Source: Hsuehochloa calcarea (Eukaryota; Streptophyta; Magnoliopsida; Poales; Poaceae). Taken from it: a stretch of 64,000 nucleotides of DNA. The number at the start of each line of letters is the position of its first letter. Within the stretch, counting starts at the first letter, position 1. The notes under the pieces are model-generated. The model did no database searches and was not told where the DNA came from. It saw only the letters and a program-made list of their open reading frames with translations. The stretch is taken from contig CM070601.1 in assembly GCA_036346395.1 (NCBI GenBank), positions 11,529,763-11,593,762 of the forward strand, read 5' to 3'. Below are positions 37,455 to 47,766 of this stretch, in pieces. A program made the translations under genes and the position numbers.

Positions 37455-37850
37455 GCAGTGCATTAACTGGGAACTAATCCGTCCACAACTCATGAACGTT
37501 CAGAGCGCTACCACAACCTCCTACAGTACGAACATAAGTTGCCTTATTACATGCCCTGGGGTGAAACTCTACTCGATGCTCAATAAAGTTTAACAGAAGG
37601 GAACTCCCGAGATCGCAAAATAAAACTCCATTCGGCGCAAAATCAAAAGTAGTTCTCGTCAACGCTTGCTTCAACACCAAGCAGTCGGTCTAAAAAATGA
37701 GCCGACCCATACCTAGTGAGGATGCCGCTTGGATAGCGTGTTGCATCGCCTCCGCTTCTGCTTGCAATGCATTGCACATATTCTTCGGACGCCCTGCACC
37801 AGTTGTCATTAGATCACCCGTGTGGTCCCGAATCGCAAACCCCTATTCAC
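37455..37850 (-). pseudogene. RNase H-like domain of a decayed LINE-type element
   Basis: A minus-strand frame reads GFAIRDHTGDLMTTGAG, then NALQAEAEAMQHAIQAASS, then TDCLVLKQAL and VEFHPRACNKAT. These are the core blocks of the RNase H type (RVT_3) found in plant LINEs and related proteins. In-frame stops precede GFAIRD and interrupt just before TDCLVL, and another follows LWTD, so it is non-functional. Residues matching the acidic sites (E of QAEAEA, D of TDCL) are present. No reverse transcriptase was found next to it. Confidence 0.75.
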
Positions 37851-37899
37851 CATGTCTAGTGGTTTCGTGAAACGCCTCATCAAAGTTGTCCTTCAACCA

Positions 37900-40250
37900 A
37901 TTCGTTGCTGAAACAGCCCATTTGGGTTTATATTTCATGCCCAGATTATCCTCCTTCAAGTTGTACTCGGCCAAATTCACTGAAATATTTCTGAAATCTG
38001 AAAATGAATTCATCTATTGTGTCCAGTACTCCATCATTGTTTGCTTTGTTTCTCTCCGCTCACCATTGCCAGAGAAAATTAGCAACCTTCTGAGCGTTCC
38101 TCTGTCCCTGTTGCAGAATATAGTTGGTTACCTGCTTAGCTGTAAACACATTCGTGCATTTCTAGACGCACATCTTCCTCTCTCTTTTTCGGATTCTGCT
38201 ACCTCATTTGGCAAATAGAATAGTTCTCTTTTCGAATTGATGGAGAGTAGCTGAAGCACTGAATAATGATTAACTGATTCCAGAACAATGTCCATCCTGA
38301 CAATCGCTGGAATTTAACTTTACCTTGTACAGTATACACATTAAACATTTACAAGAACCATGTGTATGCCCATTGACACATCCGCTCAATCGACAGCATG
38401 GTCTTTTTATCCGGGACTGTATGATCATGAACTAAACTCCTCGATGATCTCACAAGATCGATGCCATCCTTAATTGAAGGTTATTAGTTTTGTCTTCCCT
38501 TCGATCTGTTGGTAGTTGGGAACTTGCGATATGCCAAATGAAGCAGCAAAGCGTTTGACCACATGACAAATAAGGCCAGGTCACATGCAATGCCCCACTG
38601 TTGCGTGGCATTACAACAGCTACAGTGCTTACGTGCTTCTGGCTTGAAAACTTGGACATGCACGGCACGGCCGACCACATGGTTGCATGCAGGGTGTGTA
38701 CATTGCATGCAGCACATGTACGAAGATAGCAGAGTGCTCGTGCATTACAATAGAAACATAAACTTTGCACAAGATGGGAGGGTGAGAGAGCAAATTGGGA
38801 CGGGAGCGGGTGGAGCGGCGACGACGGAGCCTAAGGCGAGAGCGGGAAGGGGAAGGGGAATGCGATGTGTGGGGTTCTGCAAGCGCAGAGGGACGGGGAT
38901 ACACTCGGACGGTAGGTGGCGAGGATGGTTTTGACGACGACGAGATTGAAGGTGCGCAAATCAAGGGCGGCGACGCCAATGTGAGTGCAAGGCGGGGTGG
39001 GGTTGGGGGCGTAGGAAGAAGAGCGGGACGGCGATGGTGTAGATGCGAGGAGCGGTCATGTTAGGGACATGTCATGGCTGACACGGTGATCTTAGTGCAC
39101 GTTGAGTTTCGTTAGTTTTTTTTATATACGTAGAGGTGAGATGATTCTTCCGCTGCGTGATGGTAAACACTTTCTTTTAATAGTTAAGATAAGATAGACG
39201 CTCTTTAGCAGTGCAGCGCTACCTCTTGCTTGCAAATTTATTTTCTTCGTACGGTGTGTTCATCTAAACAAGAGCAGGCTGCGTTTACAATTTATGTTCC
39301 TTGCGGATTTCTATTGATACAGAAATCATACTGCAGGAGCAAGGTTTTCAGAGCCATGCCTGCATTTTCTTTGCATCATTTTGCTGGTTACTGTCATCAG
39401 ATTATAGCTCAAAATTAATTACTTTTTTTTTAATTGTGATATCGATATCATATTAGTTACCAGTTTTGCCCTTTCCTGACGGACGACAAGTTTAATCTAG
39501 TCCACGGCTCTAAATATGTGTGGTGCTTGGATTGTGGTGGCTTTACCTCTTTCAGACATATGCATATCGCGCGGACCCGTGGGCCGTGGCTAAATTTAGA
39601 CACCACAGTATCCGCTTTCTACGCGGTTTTACCACACTTTCAGAATATGGCATGTATCATGTTACCGTCTCTGACTTGATCGATGGAAGAAGAGCACCCG
39701 ACGTACGCGAGGATAGGTGACGCGTGCATGCTTCGACATCAGATTTGTAGCAGCAGTACCGCTGATACGCGCGTGTGCTACACTGCTAGCTATCTCCGAT
39801 ATGTCTATACATGCCTCCCCAATCTCCCATGACTTCGTCGGAGATGCATGCCTTTTTTTTCTTTCTTTCTCTCTTTCGAAAGACATTAGTCCAACACTAG
39901 CACACTGGAGCATGAATTAGGCCGGCCCAGCCGCCCCGGACAAAAGCCAAATTGGCACACCCTACATGTACGTAAATGTTGTGTCGCGCGCACGGCGTGT
40001 GGGTGTGGACGGCGGGGCGCGTGATGCGGGCGGCGGCGGGTGGCGGCTGACGGCCGAGTGGAGGGCTGAGTGCGTGCGGCGCGAGAAGAGTGCTCCAATT
40101 TGGGCTTCGCTTAGCGTCCTGGACCAGCCTTGTTTCTTCTTAGGGCAGTTACCAACGTTGCTGTTCCTAAAAGGCAGCGTTCTACTGTTCTGCCGAAAAC
40201 GCCAAGTTTAATGAGCAGTAGCGACGAAACCAAAACTTAAACCTGTGGTG
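37900..40250. other. Intergenic, no gene recognised
   Basis: Spacer with two GC-rich patches (38770-39070 and 39960-40090) whose overlapping frames show no domain. A CTTT-rich run lies at 39850-39880. Confidence 0.4.
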
Positions 40251-40351
40251 TCGCGGCCTCTGAAACCCTTAAAATTTTATGTGTTTCACGGTAAATATCA
40301 ATAGTATTGTAGTCACTTGACCTGTGAGGTCACGACGTGGCTCCGCCACTG
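40250..40351. mobile_element. hAT-type 3' terminus remnant
   Basis: GTGGCTCCGCCACTG, ending at 40351, is the inverted form of the CAGTGGCGGAGCC terminus seen at 4974. I found no matching left end within several kb, so it is a truncated copy. Confidence 0.4.
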
Positions 40352-40636
40352 TTAACGAGAGGCATATGGTCCATGGACATGTCACTGACATTAGCTGCTT
40401 AGCATATCGTCTTGCTCGGATATACCAGAATTATCAGTAGTGCAATTGCACCTGCTCTGCTCACACTGACAATTTTCAGTTCTAAAAAAATATACGAAAA
40501 CCCGAAGAAAAAAAGAGAGCCAAAAACATCACAACATCAGACAAAAACTGAAAAAAAAAATCCCATCAAAAAAATTAAAAGGTAGAACCTTTTACCATCA
40601 CCGCATGAACAGAGCCTAGCCGTGACTGATCTGATC
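40352..40636. other. 3' flank of the DOMON/b561 gene
   Basis: AT-rich, and presumably includes the 3' UTR of the minus-strand gene. No separate feature seen. Confidence 0.4.
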
Positions 40637-42781
40637 TCAGTACGTCGGCGTGGGGGCGCTGTTCTTGGACCACCTCGTCCACAGCAGGAACTCCAGCGTG
40701 ATGACGGCGATCAGGATCACGGCCAGGTTGAACCCGTAGCCGATCTTCCAGGAGTTGTCCGCGCCGCCGACGTGGATCCCGATCACGATGTTGACGGCGG
40801 CGAAGAAGAGAGCCAGCCTGCCTGCCCAGTGGTGGTACCAGTTCCAGTACTTCCGGTACTTCGAGTCAGTGTTGGGCCTCACGAAAAAGGCCAAAATCTG
40901 TAAACGGTTCAGGCAACATTCATCTCAACACGGTTCAGTTCCATTTCCATACAAGACAATACTATTCAATCGTCGTGACGTGCTTGCAGAAAGAAGGAAG
41001 CCGCAGAGGACATGCACTGGCTGACCGACCTGCAGAATGCCGAGGAAGAGGACGAAAATGCCGAGGCCTCTGTGCGCCGGGACGTCTGCCCGGATCTTGC
41101 TGTACAGCGCTACCCCGGCGACGACGCCGGCGAGGCCGATGATGAAGCCGACGAACTGGATGCCGACGTGGAGGTAGAACCAGAGAGGGTCCACCCTCCG
41201 GAAGTAGCGCGCCAGGATGGCGCCGATCGGCATCAGGACGCCCCACGCGAACACGTTGAGCGCCCCATGAGCCCTTCTCAGGCCGTAGGGGAAGGACGCG
41301 TCAGCGTATGCTTTGCCTGCAGATCGATGAGCGGGTGACACCGTGCCACTTTGTTGTAAGATTTTTCCTTTTCTTTTGGAGAAAGTCATTTTTTTTGGGT
41401 ATGTTTGACGTCAACAACCATTGCTGATTTGGCAACTAAAAAGTAACGACTGATGCTTCAAGAAATAAATACCTTTTTTTGCTAACTGACGCATGAACTT
41501 TACTGAACTTTACACAAATGTTGCAAAATGTCTGAAGTTTTACTATGCTGGTGGTGAGCATCAACTGAACTATGTTCTCTTCTGGGGTTCTTGTGTTTGG
41601 TGCACATGCATTCATTAGGTTACATGGAGACTACAAATTAGATTGTAAGGAGAAGAGGAGAAACAAACCTGTCGTGAAATCGAAGGTGAAGGACGTCTTG
41701 TCCTGATGCTTAGCGAGTTTGTTGCTCGCGGGGATGCTGGGCCCAAACGCCAGGATGATGTGCTGGTGGGTGAGGCGGTACGAGAACTTGAGCTCGAACG
41801 CGAGGTAGATCCTAGCCTGCTGCACGACGACGGTGTGGTCGTGGTCGTTGGAGACGAGGAACCCCCTGTTGATGACGACCTTGGAGCTGGACTTGCCGCG
41901 CAGCGCGAACTGCCGGATGTGGGGGAGCCCCTTCCGGCCGATCCACCCCACCATGGCGCTCGACCCGATCATCAGGCCGTCCCTCGAGAACCCCATGCCC
42001 ACCCACCCCGTGCTGTACATCGTGGACAGGACTATCCTCAGGACGTTGTTCTTGTCTTGGTGATACTGCAACGGGTGAGAATGTTGATAGATACATCAGA
42101 AATGTTGTGACTTGTATCTACTGGATCCTCTCGGTTATCACAAACTGGGAATTGTACAAGAGACTTGAATTATGAAACTTATTGTTGCGTTACTGTTGGT
42201 CCCCTTTTCTCAGTGTGAACTTTCTTGGCTCAGTTAGTGCTCAAACCAACTCTAATCCTTGACAAATTACGTGAAACCATACAGATAATCCACAATTGCG
42301 TTGTTTGGCTCGGATTCTCCTGGCGCTGCCACTGACAAGTCATTGCTGCTCCAAGTTAACTCGGCAATTAATATCTGAGCAGGGTTCCTGCATTCTACAG
42401 GAACGAACTAGCTAGATCCACCTGAAATCTTCTCAGATCTCAACCCATTGCAAGCACAAACAGAGAGCAAACTACAACGCCCACCGTAAAGATCGAGCCA
42501 GCGATGTTCTAACAGCTAGCACTACACAAGTTCAATTACCCACCCAATTATACGCGTACGGTAAAAACACCAAAGGTGCATGGAAGTGGAACCGCTCCTG
42601 AACAACGACGTACCCGGAGTACGAAGTTGTTCCAGACCGGCTGGCAAGCCAGGCCGGAGTAGTTGCCGACGAGCACGGCCGGCAGCTCGCCGTTGCAGCT
42701 GTCCATCTGCGCGGTCGCCGCCGACGCAAGCACCGAAGCCAGCACGGCCACCAGCGCAGCAGCAACCACCGCACGCGCCAT
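40637..42781 (-). CDS. Cytochrome b561 and DOMON domain-containing protein, four exons
   Basis: Minus-strand exons 42614-42781, 41669-42065, 41030-41316 and 40637-40897 join in phase at GT-AG sites to give 370 residues. Residues 1-24 form a signal peptide ending near SAATAQ. A DOMON domain follows (about 45-180: YHQDKNNVLRIVLSTMYSTG, WVGMGFSRDG, QQARIYLAFEL). Then comes a b561-type membrane module with AHGALNVFAWGVLMPIGAIL, LWFYLHVGIQFVGFIIGLAG, the HRGLGIF histidine, NWYHHWAGRLALFF and a final helix (FNLAVILIAVITLEFLLW). The helical histidines in HGALN, YLHVG, HRGLG and YHHWAG are the expected haem ligands. Such proteins are ascorbate-reducible electron carriers in plasma or internal membranes, with DOMON facing outward. 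The start gives a clean signal peptide; the gene looks intact. Confidence 0.93.
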
Positions 42782-44091
42782 GCTATCTGTCCACGGGAAG
42801 CAATGGCAATGGCAACAATGCCAATGGCACCGACGCAGCTAGCTCGGAAGGTTCAGTGGAGAGGGAGAGGAGTTTAGGAGGGAGGGAGAGGGGTTGGGAG
42901 GTCGCAGTCAGTTGGTGGTGTGAATGTTTTATCTCTTAACTTTTTTTCTTTCTCTCTGATGGTTCTGGGTAGAGTCGGATAGAAGTTGGTGGTGTGTCTC
43001 TGCGGCTGGGCGCCTGCGGGCTTACGATCGGTGTCGGGGAAGCACGGTTGGTAGTGCCGGTTTGGGAGTCCCTCTCGCTCGGCTCGGCGTGTGATGTCCT
43101 CGCGTAGCCGAGCCTCCTGATCTGGAGGTGAGAGCCGGACGGGGAGGGGAGGTGGAGTTTACGAGAGGAAAAAGCCTAAGTACTCGTGAACTGTACCGCG
43201 CCGCGATATCGTTCCTGGGAGTGGGGTGGCTTCGTGTGTGCATGATGTGTGTATGATTCTAGAAGTGGTGGGAAAACTGATGGATTACCTAAAATTACTT
43301 CTGAGGCAGAATTCTGAATCCCGGCCATTGTAAAATCTAAATCTATAGAATCAGCTAGCTTGTCTGAATCATAGCGATTCAGGGCAACTCTTGGTGATTT
43401 TCGCGCTGTCCTGTGCTGTACGCATGATAATCCACAATAGCCTTTCAGAAAAACAAAAGTGCTAGTCAACACAGATGCCTGGACAAACAGCTAGCATCAC
43501 TAGTTCCCAGGATTAATGACCTTACATCGATTTCGTGATCCTAATTGAATGTTGCAAAAGAGAGACTCGCCACTGCAGCACACAATAATCGTAACCTATC
43601 GGGGCTAGATGTACATGTTCTATCTATGACTGCAATGACTCGGCAGTGGGGATCGTATTCACAGCCGAGCATCGTTACATGTACACGTGCTAATCACATT
43701 CTTAGCAGACTTGCATTTGCGCAATTTTGATTAGCAGAAGAGCTCGAAGCTTGACTGTTTTGGATGGGATTCAGTTTTTTTTTCTTCTTAGACACGAGGA
43801 CACAGCAACTTATCACAACTGACAACAAGTTCAGTTTTGCAACAGCCTGTCAAGGGACTGAATAATCAAACAAGCAACTACGGCCTTAGCACTATTCCTG
43901 CACAGTGTTGGTTTAACGGTAATGCTATGTCCGGTCAGAAGCAAAATATCGGACGCTAGCTTCACTCACTCAGCACAGTCGCACACGAGCCGCCCCATCT
44001 ACCCCATTCTCCGCGTCGGAAGGAAATTTGCTGGCCTTTGGATCAATCCAGATCAACGCCCGATGGGAGGGCCTCGTCACATTCTCTTACC
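42782..44091. other. Promoter side of the DOMON/b561 gene and spacer
   Basis: GA/CT-rich leader-like sequence upstream of the start codon (about 42850-42960), then spacer. No other gene seen. Confidence 0.4.
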
Positions 44092-44092
44092 A

Positions 44093-44220
44093 GGACAATT
44101 GTTAAAATATCACACTTTTCTTCTATCTTCTGTAAAATACTATTAAGATCGGTGCAACAGGCTATATACCACAACTTATGTTGATACTTCGTTAATTTGC
44201 CTTTTCGGATATTTAATTCT
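44093..44220 (+). repeat. Left terminal inverted repeat of the Pack-MULE
   Basis: Pairs with 45642-45766 over about 125 bp at an estimated 80-85 percent identity by eye. Confidence 0.88.
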
Positions 44221-44334
44221 TATTTCCGGTTTAATAGCCCTTGCCCACATGTGAAATGTCGTTTTTGCCCTCTGGTCGGTTCTGCAATCCCAGACCTGAC
44301 TCTCTCTACAGCATCACTCATCAGCAATGCTCTC

Positions 44335-45115
44335 TCTGGAATCCATCTTGCTCATGCACGCGTAGCGCTGCAGCTTCTCGTTGAACAGCACGAGGGGGAT
44401 CCTTGTCCTTGAGGGTGCCATCGTCGTCGTACGCGTCCTTGAGGAACACGACATAGTTCATCTCCGTACCGATGAGGTAGAGCGTGTGGTTCTGCTTCCG
44501 CAGTGACTCGTACATGTGCCGCGTGAGCCCGAGCTCCTCCTTGAACTCAAAGATGTGGTGTATCAGCGCACGCTTCTCCAGCGTCAGGCTTACGAGCTCA
44601 TGCACCACCCCAACGTGGTACTTCTCCACCTCGGGCGTCCACAGCCTGATAATTGCACCGTTGGTGTAGGGGGGACCAGCGGGAATGTGGTCATCGCGTT
44701 GAGGCAGTGGGTGTCCTCGGGGTGAAGCGGCATCGACCAGCGGTATGGGGCGACGAAGCAAAACATGCACCGGACGCGGCATTCGTCCACGACGAAGTCG
44801 TGCTCCAGCGCACTGACGGCAAGCGTGGGTTCCCAACGCACCGGCTCGAGGACATGGAGACCGTCGGGGTCGACGGCGACGTGGAAGTCATCGGGGAGGT
44901 CGTGGACTCGGTCGCAGAAGTCGACCGGGAGGCCGAGGACCACGTAGCAGTGGTGGAGCTTTGCAAGGGGCACGCGGCGGTGAGCGGTTAGCATGAGGAG
45001 CTTCCGGACGGCCCGCACCCGAGTGGGTAGGAGCTCGTCATGGAGGCGGCGCTCCTCTTTGAGGAGCGAGCACATGAACGGCATGAGTGCGAGGTGCGGC
45101 ACAGAGTCCAAGGTG
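44335..45115 (-). pseudogene. Captured PORR-domain (plant organelle RNA recognition) fragment
   Basis: The minus strand reads a PORR domain: SLLKEERRLHDELLPTRVRA, VRKLLMLTAHRRVPLAKLHH, then LGLPVDFCDRVHDLPDDFHV and VSALEHDFVVDE. After a frameshift near 44670 the C-terminal part follows: VVHELVSLTLEKRALIHHIF, EELGLTRHMYESLRKQN, YLIGTEMNYVVFLKDAYDDD. A second frameshift near 44395 ends it. PORR proteins bind organellar RNAs and support group II intron splicing in mitochondria or chloroplasts. No transit peptide is attached; the piece upstream is the unrelated JmjN fragment, so this is a captured and decayed copy. Confidence 0.82.
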
Positions 45116-45149
45116 TGGGGGTGGAAGAGCAGCGGGTGACGGGTGGCAG

Positions 45150-45516
45150 AGTGCGATAAGTTGCAGCAACTGGGGAAACCGCGGCCTTGGTATCGAACTA
45201 CGGGAGTGTGTAGCGGTGGGAGGAACGCCAGACAGGCTTAAGGGCGGGGCGCGCACGGCACGGGCAGAGCCCGAGCTATTGGTGGCTGGTGGGGAAGGAT
45301 GGGGCGAGGCGGGGTCGTTCGGGTGGAGTCGCGCGAAGGAGTGGGAGAGATTGGAGAGGGTGGCCTTCTTGGGCGGCGGGCAGATGCAGAAGGGCGCGGC
45401 GGAGGGCTCGATCTTGAGGATGTAGGCAACGGATCGGTGAACTCGGCGGCGGTGGGGTGGAACTCAGGAGTGAGGGGGAGGAATTTCAGCCACAGGGGCA
45501 CCAGCGAGGACCGCAT
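45150..45516 (-). pseudogene. Captured 5' exon of an ELF6/JMJ705-like JmjN histone demethylase
   Basis: From the ATG at 45516 the minus strand reads MRSSLVPLWLKFLP, then PEFHPTAAEFTDP. After a one-base loss in the next codon it continues as a JmjN core, VAYILKIEPSAAPF and PPPKKATLSNLSHSFARLHP. It then reads PALKPVWRSSHRYTLP, a stop (TAG at 45198-45200) and FDTKA. JmjN plus this downstream order matches the first exon of the ELF6/REF6-type H3K27 demethylases of grasses, whose JmjC catalytic domain is absent here. Frameshift and stop make it non-coding for the original protein. It is directly followed by the PORR fragment within the same Pack-MULE. Confidence 0.75.
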
Positions 45517-45641
45517 GGCGCGGAGCGCTAGTCGGGTTGGGCTGGGTGGGCGATTACTCACGCATTCAGTCGGAGTCAGAGGGAAGGAGGGCGAAAACAA
45601 AATTTTGTGTGTAGGTCAGGGTGATTAAACTGTAAATAAAA

Positions 45642-45766
45642 ATTAAATATTCAAAAGGGCAAATTAACGAGGTACAAAAATAAGATGTGGCATATAGGCT
45701 ATTACATCGATCTTAATGGCATTTTACAGAAGGCAGAAGAAAGGTGTGATATTTTGACAATTGTCC
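45642..45766 (-). repeat. Right terminal inverted repeat of the Pack-MULE
   Basis: Inverse of 44093-44220. Shared blocks include GTTAATTTGCC, ATTAAGATCG and AAAATATCACAC, read in the left-arm sense. Confidence 0.88.
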
Positions 45767-45767
45767 C

Positions 45768-46104
45768 TTTCTTCCCTCTACGCGACTGCACCTCCATCAA
45801 ACCCAATCCGCAACCCCATCTCTACCTCCTCCACCCCACCCTTCTCCTCTCCTTCCGTTGGCTCACTGGCGACCGGAGCAAGCTCACTACCCCACCTATG
45901 CCCCCATTCCTGCCTCCTCCTCCTCCCTCCCTCCCTCCTCCTTTGGTGAGCCGAGCTCCGGCGAGCCAACGGCGGCAAGGATAGACGTCGCTAGCCAGCT
46001 AGCCCATGCTCCAAACACAAGCCGCCTGCTCTAGTGCTCTGGGCTCTCTTTCTCTCTCTCTCCACTAGCACAGAGAGAGACTAGGAAGGGAAAGGGAGGG
46101 AGGG
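45768..46104 (+). other. CT-rich leader-like region before the orphan exon
   Basis: Pyrimidine-rich sequence with a CTCTCTCTCTCC ... ACAGAGAGAGAC hairpin at about 46047-46080. It looks like the 5' leader and promoter of the orphan H+-ATPase-like exon. No TATA box is obvious. Confidence 0.4.
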
Positions 46105-46158
46105 ATGGATGAGAAGCCTAGTAACATGGACATGGTGCTCAAGGAATCTGTTGATCTC
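46105..46158 (+). pseudogene. Orphan first exon resembling a plasma-membrane H+-ATPase
   Basis: ATG at 46105 opens 18 codons, MDEKPSNMDMVLKESVDL, followed directly by a GT donor at 46159-46160. From what I know of the P3A proton pump family, this N-terminus and the phase-0 intron right after VDL match plant autoinhibited H+-ATPase genes. The upstream 330 bp has a CT-rich leader texture. No second exon (expected to begin with ENIP-like codons) is found before the retroelement at 47193, so the gene is truncated or the exon was captured by a transposon. The exon is short, so identification is moderate. Confidence 0.6.
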
Positions 46159-47187
46159 GTAGGCTCCTGACTTCTCCACACGCTCCTCGGTTCTTGTTTT
46201 GGTTTTCTTTCTTGTGTGTGGGTTTGTTCTTTGGGGGTTTGGGTGTCGGATTTGGTGGTGCTTTGCTTGATTCGACTTTGTGGTGTTCTTTCTTGATTTT
46301 TAGGGTGATTTTTTTTGTGGTTTTTGGGGGTCTTTGGGTGTGGATTTTGGTGCCTAGTGTGGTACAAGTACCCCTGTTTGTTTTTATTGTAGACAATTTC
46401 TCGAATTGTTACATAGTTGTTTAACGATTATTGTATGAATTGTTGTACTTTGTTTCAACGTGTTTTTTCTAATGTTGTCGTAAGAGGTATTTGTTGTAAT
46501 TACGACGTTGATTTGTTGGGCGAGAGTAAATTTTTGTCGCAATGTCTCTTTTTAAATGTTGTGACAAAATGTATTTGTTGCAATCTGTGTTTTTGATTTG
46601 TTGCACAAGAGTGAACTTTTGTTGCAGTAGGGATGTCTATTTGTTATACCAAAGAATCCATGCTTGTTGCATTGAGTTAGGAATTTGTTATATTTTTGTT
46701 GTAGGGGCATTTGTTGCGGGCTTACTAAATAATTGTTGTGCTTCATCGATTTTTGTTTTGTCCGATCAGATGGCTGAGTTCAGATATTTCAAGATAGATC
46801 CGATGATGAAAATGAGCGAAAACAAGATCTGAGGAGCGCGTGAAGGAGTCAAGAGTGTGTGCGAGCATGCGAAGATAGCCTAAAACGGGGAGAGTTAGGT
46901 AGCAACTAGCGCTCCTCTACTGTCGCCTGTGTCGCTGGTCGGACACCATGTATGTCAGCATTGTCATCATTGCAAAAGAGACAACACGCTGCAAGATGCA
47001 AAATATCTCCAGCTCAATCATGTATGCAAAAATATCTCCAGCTCAATCATGTACAGAACTCGATTTGTGTAGGTGCAGTGGGACAGGAGGATACCATTAA
47101 TTCCCATGACTAGCAATTTGAACATAGGGAACAAACGACAAATGGAAAGGCACTGATGAAGACTAGATAATATATCTTTCTCACGTA
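46159..47187. repeat. Segment with TTGTTGCAAC-type motifs (copy C), intron-like
   Basis: After a T/G-rich stretch, motif words such as TTGTTGCAAT, TTTGTTGCAG and TTTGTTGCGG recur from about 46390 to 46730. They are the inverse orientation of the motifs in copies A and B. It occupies the place of the first intron of the orphan exon. Confidence 0.4.
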
Positions 47188-47192
47188 GTTGT

Positions 47193-47287
47193 TATTAAAG
47201 ATATGTTAGAGATAGGAATATCTTTGTATTTCTTATCTGCCTCTTGTATTATCTGTATACACACACACACACACAATATTCATAATA
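47193..47287 (+). repeat. Left LTR of the outer retroelement (internally deleted)
   Basis: Matches 61181-61327 at both ends but lacks about 50 bp of the middle and carries an (AC)n run at 47259-47275. Confidence 0.75.
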
Positions 47288-47299
47288 TGGTATCAGAGC
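47288..47299 (+). other. Primer binding site of the outer retroelement
   Basis: TGGTATCAGAGC, complementary to the 3' end of initiator tRNA-Met, directly after the LTR. Confidence 0.88.
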
Positions 47300-47766
47300 A
47301 AAGGTTATGGTTTGGGTTTATTGTTGCCGCAGCCACCGCCTCCTAGCCTCAGCTAGTTTTTCACTGCTCGCTGCCCCCGAGAGGAGCAATCTTCGCCCCC
47401 GGGGGCGGCCAGATGTCGTCGTCCAGCACTCTGTCTCGGAATTGGCTTTAGGGGCGTCGTTTCGGGCCTCGGATCCCGCACCACCACCTGTTGCAATAGC
47501 TGCCGCCGCGCAGGCCCAAGCAGATCGCTATGGGCGAGCAAATCCTGCACACGGAGGGCCCTGCGGGCATGCTCTCCAGGGTGTCGGCCATCGTGCTGCA
47601 GCATTCGCTTTACCTGCTCCAGAGCGCGCATCGCCAGGATCCGGCCGCCGCCGACGTCACCGCCCCTTGGATCTAAGTTTCTCCTGGCGTCGTCGGCCGG
47701 ATTCAGTTGGATCCACCACCGATTGGTCGTCTCCAGGACAGATCCGCTGCCGATTGGCTGCATTCT
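47300..47766 (+). other. 5' internal region of the outer retroelement
   Basis: GC-rich. An ATG at 47413 opens MSSSSTLSRNWL and then a stop, reminiscent of a Copia gag start but already broken. No further domain seen before the nested insertion. Confidence 0.4.

Larger units (their letters stand above)
44092..45767. mobile_element. Pack-MULE carrying JmjN and PORR gene fragments
   Basis: Long terminal inverted repeats of about 125 bp bound the element. The left arm starts GGACAATTGTTAAAATATCA at 44093. The right arm is its inverse, ending TGATATTTTGACAATTGTCC when read on the plus strand. Candidate 9-bp target duplications, TCTCTTACC (44083-44091) and TTTCTTCCC (45768-45776), match at 7 of 9 positions. 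Long inverted repeats and a 9-bp duplication are hallmarks of Mutator-like elements. There is no MULE transposase; instead the interior holds two host-gene fragments in the same minus orientation, making it a chimeric Pack-MULE. Confidence 0.87.

Noticed and set aside
43922..44146. 74-codon plus-strand frame
   Set aside because: It runs across the left boundary of the Pack-MULE into its inverted repeat and has no domain.
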